Source: JACVRM01 sp963839815
GTDB taxonomy: Bacteria > Actinomycetota > Thermoleophilia > Gaiellales > Gaiellaceae
Assembly (NCBI GenBank): GCA_963839815.1
Contig: CAWIWF010000003.1
Coordinates: 78,893 to 142,892 of the forward strand
Reading direction: 5' to 3'
Length of the DNA stretch: 64,000 bases
In this document: piece by piece, positions 27,226-34,910 of the stretch
Position numbering within the stretch: position 1 is the first letter of the stretch
Layout: each line of letters begins with the position of its first letter
Notes under the pieces: model-generated
The model's input: the letters and a program-made list of their open reading frames with translations, nothing else
The model's database searches: none
Told to the model about the DNA's origin: nothing
Translations under genes and position numbers: made by a program

Positions 27226-28016
27226 TCGAGTCGCGCTGGGCGCTCTTCGGGCTCGCCTGGGCGCTCGCCGCCGGCATCCAGTTCGTCCTCTACCTGCGGC
27301 AGCGGCAGACCCGCGACGCCTCGGCCGTCGACGCCGGCTGGGCCGGCTCGCTCGTGGCCATCGGCGTGCTCTATGCCGTGCTGGCCGACGGCGACCTCGC
27401 GCTCCGCATCCTGGTCGCCGCCATGATCGGCCTCGAGAACCAGCGCGTCGCCCGGCTCGTGATCGCCCGCCTCGGGGACGGCGAGGAGGACAAGCGCTAC
27501 CAGGAGCTTCGCGAGCGCTGGCGCGCGAAGAGCCAGGAGCAGACGCGCTTCTTCGTCTTCTTCCAGGCGCAGGCGCTGCTCGCCGCGATCCTCTCGTTGC
27601 CGATCCTGCTCGCCGCGAGCGACGACGGCGGGCTCGGCGTCCTCGCCTATGCCGGGGCAGCGCTCTGGCTCGTCGCCGCGGCGCTCGAGCGCACCGCCGA
27701 CGTGCAGCTGACGCGTTTCAAGGACGACGACTCCAATCGGGGCCAGGTCATGAGCGAGGGCCTGTGGCGCTACTCGCGTCACCCCAACTACTTTTTCCAG
27801 TGGCTGACGTGGGTCGCGTACGCCCTCGTCGCGCTGCAGGCGCCGTACGGCTGGCTCGGCCTCTCCGCGCCGGCGATCATGCTCCTCCTGATCCTGTTCG
27901 TGACCGGCGTGCCGCCCTCGGAGGAGTCGTCGCTGCGCTCGCGCGGCGACCGCTACCGCCGGTACCAGGAGCGGACGAGCGTCTTCGTGCCGTGGTTTCC
28001 GAAGGGGGCGACGTGA
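27222..28016 (+). CDS. DUF1295 membrane protein (steroid 5-alpha-reductase-like)
   Basis: A 264-residue polytopic membrane protein with ~6 hydrophobic segments. The C-terminal EGLWRYSRHPNYFFQWLTW motif and the VPPSEESSLRSRGDRYRRYQ end are the DUF1295 signature, related to steroid 5-alpha-reductase and isoprenylcysteine methyltransferase folds. A reductase acting on an acyl chain is plausible but unproven. It is translationally coupled to genes on both sides by 4-base overlaps. Confidence 0.88.
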   Translation: MIESRWALFGLAWALAAGIQFVLYLRQRQTRDASAVDAGWAGSLVAIGVLYAVLADGDLALRILVAAMIGLENQRVARLVIARLGDGEEDKRYQELRERWRAKSQEQTRFFVFFQAQALLAAILSLPILLAASDDGGLGVLAYAGAALWLVAAALERTADVQLTRFKDDDSNRGQVMSEGLWRYSRHPNYFFQWLTWVAYALVALQAPYGWLGLSAPAIMLLLILFVTGVPPSEESSLRSRGDRYRRYQERTSVFVPWFPKGAT

Positions 28017-28981
28017 CCGTCGTCGACCGCGTGCTCGCGGCCGACGTCGTCCCGGAGCGGCTGCTCCGGCTCGGCATCCGCGCGAACCTCGGCACCCGCC
28101 TGCGCCGGGAGCGGGCGAAGGGCGCTGACGCCAAGGAGCGTTTCGTCGAAGAGCTGCGAGCCGAGCCGATAGCGCTCGTGCCCGACAAGCCCAACGCGCA
28201 GCACTACGAGGTGCCGGCGGAGTTCTTCGAGCTCGTGCTCGGCCCCCGGCTCAAGTACAGCTCCTGCTGGTGGCCGGAGGGTGTCGACACGATCGCCGGC
28301 GCCGAGGAGGCGATGCTCGCGCTCACCTGCGAGCGGGCGCAGATCGCGGACGGGCAGGACATCCTCGACCTGGGGTGCGGCTGGGGCTCGTTCACGCTCT
28401 ACGCCGCCGAGCGCTTCCCCAACTCGCGGATCACGGCCGTCTCGAACTCGCGCGTGCAGCGGGAGTGGATCGAGGCGCGCGCCCCCGGCAATGTCGAGGT
28501 GATCACCGCCGACGTGAACGAGCTCGAGCTGCCGCGCCGCTTCGACCGCATCGTCTCGGTGGAGATGTTCGAGCACATGCGGAACTACGAGGCGCTGCTA
28601 GCCCGCGTCGCGGGTCTGCTGCGGGACGACGGGCTGCTCTTCGTGCACGTCTTCTGTCACCGCGACCTCGCCTACCCCTACGAGGACGGCTGGATGGCGC
28701 GCAAGTTCTTCACCGGCGGGACGATGCCGTCGGCCGACCTGCTGCCCCGCTTCGACCGCGACCTGCGGCTGCGCGAGCAGTGGCTCGTCGACGGCACGCA
28801 CTACGCGCGCACGGCCGAGGCGTGGCTCGTGCGGCTGCACGAGCGTGAGGAGGAGATCGCCGCCCGCTGGGGGCGCTCGTTCCTCGCCGACTGGCGCCTC
28901 TTCTTCCTCGCCTGCGCCGAGCTCTGGGGCTACCGCGACGGGCGGGAGTGGCTCGTCGCCCACTACCTGTTCGGCCGCTAG
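28013..28981 (+). CDS. CFA-family SAM-dependent methyltransferase
   Basis: A 322-residue methyltransferase of the CFA/coclaurine-N-methyltransferase-like group: NAQHYEVPAEFFELVLGP, KYSSCWWPEGV, the SAM loop ILDLGCGWGSFTLYAAE, SVEMFEHMRNYEALL, FVHVFCHRDLAYPYE and FFTGGTMPSADLL. It lacks the N-terminal lipid domain of typical CFA synthase, so it is a paralogue of the upstream cfa with probably a different substrate. In other bacteria such proteins occur with COG2907 and DUF1365 genes and one type methylates unsaturated acyl chains on the way to furan fatty acids; applying that here is an inference. Confidence 0.85.
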   Translation: MTVVDRVLAADVVPERLLRLGIRANLGTRLRRERAKGADAKERFVEELRAEPIALVPDKPNAQHYEVPAEFFELVLGPRLKYSSCWWPEGVDTIAGAEEAMLALTCERAQIADGQDILDLGCGWGSFTLYAAERFPNSRITAVSNSRVQREWIEARAPGNVEVITADVNELELPRRFDRIVSVEMFEHMRNYEALLARVAGLLRDDGLLFVHVFCHRDLAYPYEDGWMARKFFTGGTMPSADLLPRFDRDLRLREQWLVDGTHYARTAEAWLVRLHEREEEIAARWGRSFLADWRLFFLACAELWGYRDGREWLVAHYLFGR

Positions 28982-28994
28982 CCCACCTGTCGGA

Positions 28995-29066
28995 GGGACT
29001 GTCGCTCGGCCAGGTCCTGCGGGGACCGGTCCAGGGGACTGGCCCTCGGCCAGGTCCTGCCGGGGC
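28995..29066 (+). repeat. Two direct repeats, 40-base period
   Basis: Units at 28995-29026 and 29035-29066 match at ~28 of 32 positions, with CTCGGCCAGGTCCTGC identical in both. Each begins GGGACTG. Internal GGTCC/GGACC pairs allow hairpins, so the stretch may end transcription of the lipid cluster and the convergent TPR gene. On the minus strand, GACAGTCCCTCCGACAGGT resembles the GGACATGTCCCTC/ACCTGTCC module of repeat copy 3. Confidence 0.65.
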
Positions 29067-29105
29067 ATGGCTGGGAGGGCCGTTTCGGGGGGCCTGGACC
29101 CTGGC

Positions 29106-30056
29106 CTAGGCGAGCGCTGAGCGGAGCCGCTCGATCTCGGCCCGGTCGTCGGCGCCCGGCTCGAACCCGGCCTGCCGGAACGTGGCATCGGCTTCCGCCA
29201 GGGCGGCGGCTGCACGCTCCCGGTCGCCGCGTGCATGCGCGATGGCGGCGGTGTTGAAGGCGCGCATCGCCTGCCCGTAGGGATCGCCCGAGCCGTAGGC
29301 GCTCGCCTCGTCGAGGAGCCGTTCGGCAGCGTCGGTGTTTCCGAGGCGGAGCTCCACGTGGCCGAGGTTGTGGAGCTCCACGCCGACCATGCCGCGGTCG
29401 CCGATCTGACGGTTCAGCTCGAGACTCTCGGCGAAGAGCTCGGCGGCCCGGTGGAAGTCGCCCTCCAGGCGCGCAGCCTGCGCGTGCATGTGCAGCGGCG
29501 CCTGGCCGAGCGCCGGCTCCAGGTCGCGCGCGTGGCGTCGGGCCGCCTCCGCCAGCTCGCGCGCGCGAGCCCCGTCGCCGTCGTCGAACGCAAGCCGGCT
29601 CAGCCCCAGGTGGGCGAGCGCGAGTGCCTCCGGGTCGCCCGCAGCGTCGGCGGCCGCGAGCGCCGCCTCGCTCTGCAGCCGCGACTCCATGCTGTCGCCG
29701 ACCCGGTACGCGAGCAGCCCGGCGCCGTAGTGAGCGAGGGCGCGCTCGCGGGACGGAGCTGCGCCCTCGGCGAAGGCGGCCCTGAGAAACTCCAGGCCGC
29801 CTGCCGCGTCGCCCGCCAGCACCCATACGCGCCAGGCGCCCGCTGCGAGCTCCGCCGCGGCGTCCGTGTCGCCGTCGGCGAGCAGCCGGCGCACAGCCCC
29901 GCCCAGCCGCTCGCGCTCGGCGAGAAGCTGCTCGACCTCGGCTCCGGGCTCGCCGCCGACCGGCCGTCCAAGGGACGAGGGAAACGACCAACGTGCCGCG
30001 CGCGCGAGAGCGACCAGCCGGTCGGCGTCATCCCTGCTCGTCTCCGCCGTCGCCAC
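29106..30056 (-). CDS. TPR-repeat protein
   Basis: A 316-residue, all-helical, alanine-rich protein. Repeated ~36-residue units with AHYGAGLLAYRVGD-, LAHLGLSRLAFDDGD- and ELHNLGHVELRLGNTDAAE-type cores are TPRs. There is no signal peptide, enzyme motif or DNA-binding domain, so a scaffold or regulator-associated role is inferred. It resembles the C-terminal half of STAND/BTAD regulators without their N-terminal domains, and may be a remnant of one. Start is GTG at 30054-30056; it is divergent from the TolB-like gene. Confidence 0.7.
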   Translation of the reverse strand: MATAETSRDDADRLVALARAARWSFPSSLGRPVGGEPGAEVEQLLAERERLGGAVRRLLADGDTDAAAELAAGAWRVWVLAGDAAGGLEFLRAAFAEGAAPSRERALAHYGAGLLAYRVGDSMESRLQSEAALAAADAAGDPEALALAHLGLSRLAFDDGDGARARELAEAARRHARDLEPALGQAPLHMHAQAARLEGDFHRAAELFAESLELNRQIGDRGMVGVELHNLGHVELRLGNTDAAERLLDEASAYGSGDPYGQAMRAFNTAAIAHARGDRERAAAALAEADATFRQAGFEPGADDRAEIERLRSALA

Positions 30057-30116
30057 GCTGCGATCGTACGCCAGCTGCCTGGAGGGAATCCAGACCGGGC
30101 CGCGGACGTTCTCGCC

Positions 30117-30135
30117 TATACCCCAATAGGGTATA
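30117..30135 (+). promoter_or_regulatory. TATACCC-N5-GGGTATA palindrome
   Basis: Perfect 7-base arms TATACCC (30117-30123) and GGGTATA (30129-30135) lie 21 bases before the TolB-like ATG and inside the divergent gap. The layout resembles operators of the CsoR/FrmR/CstR repressor family (ATACCC...GGGTAT). The GGGTATAAGG also offers a -10-like TATAAG. Confidence 0.55.
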
Positions 30136-30156
30136 AGGAAGGACGGGAGAGACACC

Positions 30157-31104
30157 ATGACACGAACACACCTCATACTCGTCACCGGGGCCGCGGCGGC
30201 CGCACTCGCCGTCCCGGTGGCCTTCGCGGTCAGCGCCTCAGCCAACCGCGCCGCCCAGCCCCAGGACGCTGCGGAGATCGTCTTCGTGCGGGGTCAGGGC
30301 ACGGCGAGGGAGCTCTACCGGATCCGTGAGGACGGCACGGGCCTGCGCCGTCTGACCCGCAACCGCGTCTCCGAGGGGGCACCGAACGTCTCCCCTGATG
30401 GACGCCTGATCGCGTTCTCGCGCTTCGTCGGCGGCGACGAGGAGCTCTTCGTGATGACCGCCGACGGCCGCAACGTGCGCCAGCTCACTCGCAACCGACG
30501 CCAGGACCTGCAGCCTGTCTGGTCGCCGGACGGAAAGCTGCTCGCATTCGTGTCCGACCGCGGCCGCCCGGGGGAGCCCGAGCTCTGGATCATGCGAGCG
30601 GACGGGTCGGCGCCGCGACGTCTGGTGCGGACACTGAACCACCGCGGCTGGCAGGACAACCAGTACGGCCCGGCCTGGTCGCCGGACGGGAAGCGCATCG
30701 TCTTCTCCATGTCCGTGCGCGAGGGCAATCCGGAGCTCTTCTCGGTCGGGGTCGACGGCAGGGGGCTGCGGCGGCTGACGCGGACGGGCGGCGACGCCGA
30801 GACGTTCGGCGACGACACGATGCCCGACTGGTCGCCCGACGGCCGCGCGGTCGTGTTCGTCTCGAACCGCAGCGGCGTCTCGTCCGACGTGTGGGTGATG
30901 CGTGCCGACGGCAAGGCCCAGCGGAAGCTCGCCGGGCACCCGCGGGTGGACGAGTGGTTCCCGCGCTACTCGCCCGACGGCACCCGCATCCTGTTCACCG
31001 ACCTGCTGGCGACCCGGAGCTGGGTATCCGTGATGAGGGCCGACGGGACCGGTGCCCGGCGGATCACCCCGGGCGCAGAGGCCGACTGGGTGCCGTCTCC
31101 CTAG
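30157..31104 (+). CDS. TolB-like WD40/PD40 beta-propeller, exported
   Basis: A 315-residue protein with an N-terminal signal sequence (THLILVTGAAAAALAVPVAF, then Ala-Ser-Ala). Six PD40 repeats follow, each with a xxSPDGxxIAFxS-type strand: NVSPDGRLIAFSR, VWSPDGKLLAFVS, AWSPDGKRIVFS, DWSPDGRAVVFVS, RYSPDGTRILFT. It would be a periplasmic or cell-surface propeller. There are no Tol/Pal partners here, so a TolB role in division is unlikely; protein binding or sensing is more probable. A CsoR-like palindrome sits directly upstream. Confidence 0.85.
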   Translation: MTRTHLILVTGAAAAALAVPVAFAVSASANRAAQPQDAAEIVFVRGQGTARELYRIREDGTGLRRLTRNRVSEGAPNVSPDGRLIAFSRFVGGDEELFVMTADGRNVRQLTRNRRQDLQPVWSPDGKLLAFVSDRGRPGEPELWIMRADGSAPRRLVRTLNHRGWQDNQYGPAWSPDGKRIVFSMSVREGNPELFSVGVDGRGLRRLTRTGGDAETFGDDTMPDWSPDGRAVVFVSNRSGVSSDVWVMRADGKAQRKLAGHPRVDEWFPRYSPDGTRILFTDLLATRSWVSVMRADGTGARRITPGAEADWVPSP

Positions 31105-31106
31105 GC

Positions 31107-31128
31107 AGCCGCCCGCGCGGGTGCGGCT
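31107..31128 (+). terminator. Hairpin after the TolB-like gene
   Basis: AGCCGC (31107-31112) pairs with GCGGCT (31123-31128) around a C/G loop that can itself pair, starting 3 bases after the stop codon. There is no T-run, so it is only a candidate. Confidence 0.4.
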
Positions 31129-31278
31129 CCTCGTGAGCCCGCCCGCGCCCCGGGCGGGGCCAGCGGGAGGTCGCGCAGCCCGCAACGGGCCGCTCCCCCG
31201 GCGTCGTCAACTTTGGTTGCCCGCGTTTTAGCGCAATCGGCCAGGGGAACAGCACTTGCGAGCGACGAAGGAGGCTGT

Positions 31279-31356
31279 ATGAGCATTCTCTGGATCATTC
31301 TCATCGTGATCTTGGTTCTGGCTCTCCTCGGGTTCTTCACCCGGGGCCGCTGGTAA
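31279..31356 (+). CDS. 25-residue single-span membrane peptide
   Basis: A short ORF of 25 codons with a strong GAAGGAGG 5 bases before the ATG and a TAA stop. The peptide starts MSILWIILIVILVLALLG and ends FFTRGRW: one hydrophobic helix followed by a short basic tail. It resembles the DUF3309-type minimal membrane peptides. A near-perfect intrinsic terminator lies 28 bases after the stop, which supports a real, separately transcribed gene. Function is unknown. Confidence 0.65.
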   Translation: MSILWIILIVILVLALLGFFTRGRW

Positions 31357-31384
31357 GAGCGGGACCACCACGCAGGTGAAATAG

Positions 31385-31416
31385 GCCGCCCGGCACTTGC
31401 CGGGCGGCTCGCTTTT
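31385..31416 (+). terminator. Rho-independent terminator
   Basis: A perfect 10-base stem GCCGCCCGGC (31385-31394) / GCCGGGCGGC (31399-31408) with an ACTT loop, followed by TCGCTTTT. This is the clearest intrinsic terminator in the window and ends the transcript of the 25-residue peptide. Confidence 0.9.
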
Positions 31417-31431
31417 GGCGACTCTGCAGGC

Positions 31432-32217
31432 ATGGCCGACGTCGCCGCCCTGCTCGCCGACGCTGATGGCCGTGCCCGGCTGCCACGCCTCGGCGGGATG
31501 GCCCGGGCCGACGGCGTCGTGATCGCCAGCGACCGCTACTGGGCCTACGCCGGTGTCGACGGATCGCTACGGGAAGGAACGCTGCCGCAGGGCCGTCGTC
31601 TGGCGGCCGTGCCGCTCGTCCGTGGTCTTGCCCGCCTGTCCGCCTCGCTGACGCCGCTCTTCCGCGGCGACGGCGTCGCCCGGCGAGGCGAGCGCCCGCT
31701 GCTCGCGCTCGCGCTCGTCGTCCCCTTCGGCTTTGTGTTCCTGCCCGAGCGGGTCGGCACCGGGCTCGGCATCGCGGTCACGCTCGCGCTGCTGGCCTGG
31801 CTCTTCCGCGGCCGGACACGCGCGCTCCACGGCGCCGAGCACCGGGCGATTGCGGCCGTCGAGGAGCGGCGGCTGCTCGCGACCTGGCACGGGGAGGCGC
31901 GTCCCACGCGCTTCGCGCGCCGGTGCGGCACCAACTTCGCGGCGCTCGTCCTGCCGGTCGCGACGACGGCCGACCGCCTCTGGCCCCTGCCGACCGCGGT
32001 GCTGACACCGCTGCTCGTGGCGCTCTTCTCGCTTGCCTTCACGATGGAGCTCTGGCGGGCCGTGCAGGGTTCCAACCGACTGCCCGCCCGGCTGCTGCTG
32101 CTCCCCGGGCTGGGACTGCAGCGGCTGACCACGGGCGAGCCCACGGTCGCCGAGACCCAGGTCGCCCTTAGCGCGACGGCGTCGGTGCTCCGCCGCGAGC
32201 TCGCCGACGCGGCCTAG
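31432..32217 (+). CDS. DUF1385 membrane protein
   Basis: A 261-residue protein of the DUF1385 type: GMARADGVVIASDRYWAYA near the N-terminus, a pair of membrane segments (~92-125), the conserved GAEHRAIAAVEE and RRCGTNFAALV, two more hydrophobic segments, and GLQRLTTGEPTVAETQVAL at the end. The family is conserved in Gram-positive bacteria; its metal-dependent-looking His/Glu/Cys motifs have no established role. It is convergent with, and overlaps by 4 bases, the GGDEF/HD-GYP gene. Confidence 0.85.
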   Translation: MADVAALLADADGRARLPRLGGMARADGVVIASDRYWAYAGVDGSLREGTLPQGRRLAAVPLVRGLARLSASLTPLFRGDGVARRGERPLLALALVVPFGFVFLPERVGTGLGIAVTLALLAWLFRGRTRALHGAEHRAIAAVEERRLLATWHGEARPTRFARRCGTNFAALVLPVATTADRLWPLPTAVLTPLLVALFSLAFTMELWRAVQGSNRLPARLLLLPGLGLQRLTTGEPTVAETQVALSATASVLRRELADAA

Positions 32218-34847
32218 CGGTCGACCGGCGGCAGCTCGAGCGCGAGAAACATCTCGACCACCTCCGGGTCGAACTGCGTGCCGGCACCCGCACGCAGGCG
32301 GTCGTACGCCTCCTCGGTGGAGAGCGCGCCGCGGTACGGACGGTCGGTGACCATGGCGTGGAAGGCGTCGCAGACGAAGACGATGCGCGCCTCGAGCGGG
32401 ATCTCGGCGCCTGCCGTCCCGTCGGGATAGCCGCCGCCGTCCCACCGCTCGTGGCATGCGCGCACGATGCGGGCCACATCTGCGAGGCGCTCCACCGGGG
32501 CAAGGATGCGCTCGCCGATCACCGGGTGCTGCTCGACGATCAGCCGCTCCTCGGCCGTGAGCGGACCGGGCTTCGCGAGGATCTCCTGCGGGATGCCGAG
32601 CTTGCCGATGTCATGCAGGAGAGCGCCGTACTCGAGGCTCCGCATGCGGCCGGCATCGAGCCCGAGCCGCTCGCCGACTGCGAGGGCTGCATCGCTGATC
32701 CAGCGCGCATGGGACGACGTGTACTCGTCGGTCGCCTCCAGCGCGTTCGCGAGCACGGCCACCGTCGAGACGAACAGCTGCTCGAGCGCGTCCCAGTTGG
32801 TCGCGCTCGTCAGCGCCAGCGAGGTCTGATCGGCGATCCCCGCCAGCAGCCGGAGAATGCGCGTGCGAGACCCGTCGTCGGCGTCGATCGCGGCGACGAG
32901 GCCGCCCCGGCGCCCGTCGAGGGAGATGGGCGCCACAAAGTAGGACGAGCCGGGGGGTGGCTCGATGCCCGCCTGCGTAAGCATCGCGGGGGGAACCTCG
33001 AACGGCTCGGTCTGGTCCATGTAGACCCCGGCATGCTCGAGCGGAATCCGGGTCGGCAGGTTGAGCGGGCGCTCGCCGGCGTCGGCGAGGAGCTCGATGA
33101 AGCCGGTGCCGTTGTCCAGCCAGAGGGCGGTGCGGCGGGCTTCGGAGAGTGCGGCGGTCGCCTCGACGATGCGCCTCGCCGTCACGTCGACGCCGGCTGC
33201 GGTCGCGAGCTCGCGGCTGAACCGGAGCAGCACGTGGGCGATCTCGGCACTTTCGAAGGCACGCTCCGCCGTCCGCCGCTGCTCCTCGTAGAGGCGGGCG
33301 TTCTCGAGCGCGACCGACGCATGACCGGCGAGCACCTCCAGCAGGCGCACGTCGTCCGCGTCGAACTGCCCCGCGCCCAGCTTGGAGAGGACGAGTACGC
33401 CGATTGTGCGGGCGCCGTAGCGGAGGGGGACGGCGACGATCGATTCCTCGACGTCGTCGGTCCCGGGCAGCCGGACGCTGAACTCGCACTCCCGGCTGTC
33501 GGTGACGAGCACCGACTCCCCGGTGGCGGCGGCGCGCCCGGTGATGCCTTCGCCGACCAGGCACTCGACCGCGTCGGGGCCGAGCTCCGGGTTGCCGAGG
33601 TCGCCGTGGAACGCGATCGACGAGAGCCGCTCGTCCTCGATCAGCAGGACTCGGCAGTTGTGGTAGTCGATGAGGGTGCGGAGCTCGGTGACGATCGCCC
33701 AGCCGATCGCCTGCACGTCGTTGAGCCGGTTGAGCCTGCCGGCGAGGCTCTGCAGCATCTTGAGATGGGCGATCGAGCGGGCGTCGCGACCGCGTGCGGG
33801 TGTCCCCGGGCGGTCGGGCGCGCACTCGGCGAAGACGCTCAGGCCGTCCCCACCCGCTGCCTTCGCGGTCATCATCGCCGACTCGGCGCAGATCGCCAGC
33901 TCGCGCGCGCTGCCGGCATGGAGCGGGCTCTCGGCGATGCCGACCGAGACGCGTACGCGGCCGTCGGGTGAGAGCTCGATCTCGTGCAGGCGTTCTCGGA
34001 GCCGCTGGGCGATCGCGATCGCGTCGTCGAGCGTCGAGGAGGGGAGCACCACGCCGAACTCCTCGCCGCCGACCCGGCAGACGACGTCCGACTCGCGCGC
34101 CAGCCCTCGCAGGAGCTCGCCGAACGAGACGAGGACGGCATCGCCTGCGCCGTGTCCGTAGACGTCGTTGACCCGCTTAAAGTCGTCGAGGTCGAGCATT
34201 ACGAGCGCGACCGCGTCTCCCGTCCTGCCGGCGCGCGCCACCTCCGACTTGAGCCGTTCGTGGAAGTGGCGGTGGTTGAAGAGACCGGTCAGCGAGTCGG
34301 TCTGCGCCTGATGCTCGAGCCGGGCGCGGATCTGCGCGTTGTCGAGCGCGAGCGCCGCAGCGTCGGCGAAGCGGCAGGCGAGCTCGAACTCGTCCGGCTC
34401 GAACCGCGCCTCTTCGCCCAGGCGGTAGATGTTGAGCGTCCCCTTGAGCACGCCGCGGGCCTCGAGCGGCACCACGATCAGCGCCTCGGGCTCCGCGGGG
34501 GTGCCGGGCACGGTCGCGACCCGGGGGTCGCGGACGGCGTCGTTGGTCAGTGCCGGCTGCCGGTTCTCGACCGCCCACCCCGTCAGCCCCTGGCCGATCG
34601 CGGGACGGTTCCGCATGATCTCGTCGGTCCAGTTGCCGCGCGCGAGGATCGGCACCAGCCTGCCGTTCGCGTCGTCGAGCTCGTAGACGGTCAGCGCCTC
34701 GTAGAAGACGATCTCGGCAAGCTGTGCCGCGATCCGCTCGAGCAGGGCCTCGAGCGACTGCTCGGCGAGCAGGTCGTGGAAGACGTCGGCGAGCCGCTGG
34801 TACGAGTCCGTGCGGTCGAACGGATACGCAGGGGCGCGCAGATCCAC
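32214..34847 (-). CDS. GAF-GGDEF-GAF-GAF-HD-GYP cyclic-di-GMP protein
   Basis: An 877-residue cytoplasmic signalling protein. Order: GAF (~35-175), GGDEF (~185-340) with DSLTGLFNHRHFHERL and the active-site RVGGEEFGVVL, a second GAF (~370-530), a divergent third GAF (~545-690), and HD-GYP (~700-870) with LLHDIGKLGIP, ERWDGGGYPDG and FVCDAFHAMVTDRPYR. The intact GGEEF and the HD plus GYP motifs suggest both synthesis and breakdown of c-di-GMP in one chain, switched by ligands at the GAF domains. No membrane segment is seen. Start is GTG at 34845-34847. Confidence 0.92.
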   Translation of the reverse strand: MDLRAPAYPFDRTDSYQRLADVFHDLLAEQSLEALLERIAAQLAEIVFYEALTVYELDDANGRLVPILARGNWTDEIMRNRPAIGQGLTGWAVENRQPALTNDAVRDPRVATVPGTPAEPEALIVVPLEARGVLKGTLNIYRLGEEARFEPDEFELACRFADAAALALDNAQIRARLEHQAQTDSLTGLFNHRHFHERLKSEVARAGRTGDAVALVMLDLDDFKRVNDVYGHGAGDAVLVSFGELLRGLARESDVVCRVGGEEFGVVLPSSTLDDAIAIAQRLRERLHEIELSPDGRVRVSVGIAESPLHAGSARELAICAESAMMTAKAAGGDGLSVFAECAPDRPGTPARGRDARSIAHLKMLQSLAGRLNRLNDVQAIGWAIVTELRTLIDYHNCRVLLIEDERLSSIAFHGDLGNPELGPDAVECLVGEGITGRAAATGESVLVTDSRECEFSVRLPGTDDVEESIVAVPLRYGARTIGVLVLSKLGAGQFDADDVRLLEVLAGHASVALENARLYEEQRRTAERAFESAEIAHVLLRFSRELATAAGVDVTARRIVEATAALSEARRTALWLDNGTGFIELLADAGERPLNLPTRIPLEHAGVYMDQTEPFEVPPAMLTQAGIEPPPGSSYFVAPISLDGRRGGLVAAIDADDGSRTRILRLLAGIADQTSLALTSATNWDALEQLFVSTVAVLANALEATDEYTSSHARWISDAALAVGERLGLDAGRMRSLEYGALLHDIGKLGIPQEILAKPGPLTAEERLIVEQHPVIGERILAPVERLADVARIVRACHERWDGGGYPDGTAGAEIPLEARIVFVCDAFHAMVTDRPYRGALSTEEAYDRLRAGAGTQFDPEVVEMFLALELPPVDR

Positions 34848-34910
34848 CTTGCGCGTATCGGCACGCCCGCCGGGAGGCTTGATGGCAGCGACGCTGCCAG
34901 TCGCGGGGCG

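Noticed and set aside
28013..28981. Annotation as coclaurine N-methyltransferase
   Set aside because: Sequence similarity exists, but the alkaloid substrate makes no sense here and the lipid cluster context favours an acyl-chain substrate.
30157..31104. TolB of a Tol-Pal system
   Set aside because: No TolA, TolQ, TolR or Pal gene nearby, and the organism looks Gram-positive in gene content; only the PD40 propeller is supported.
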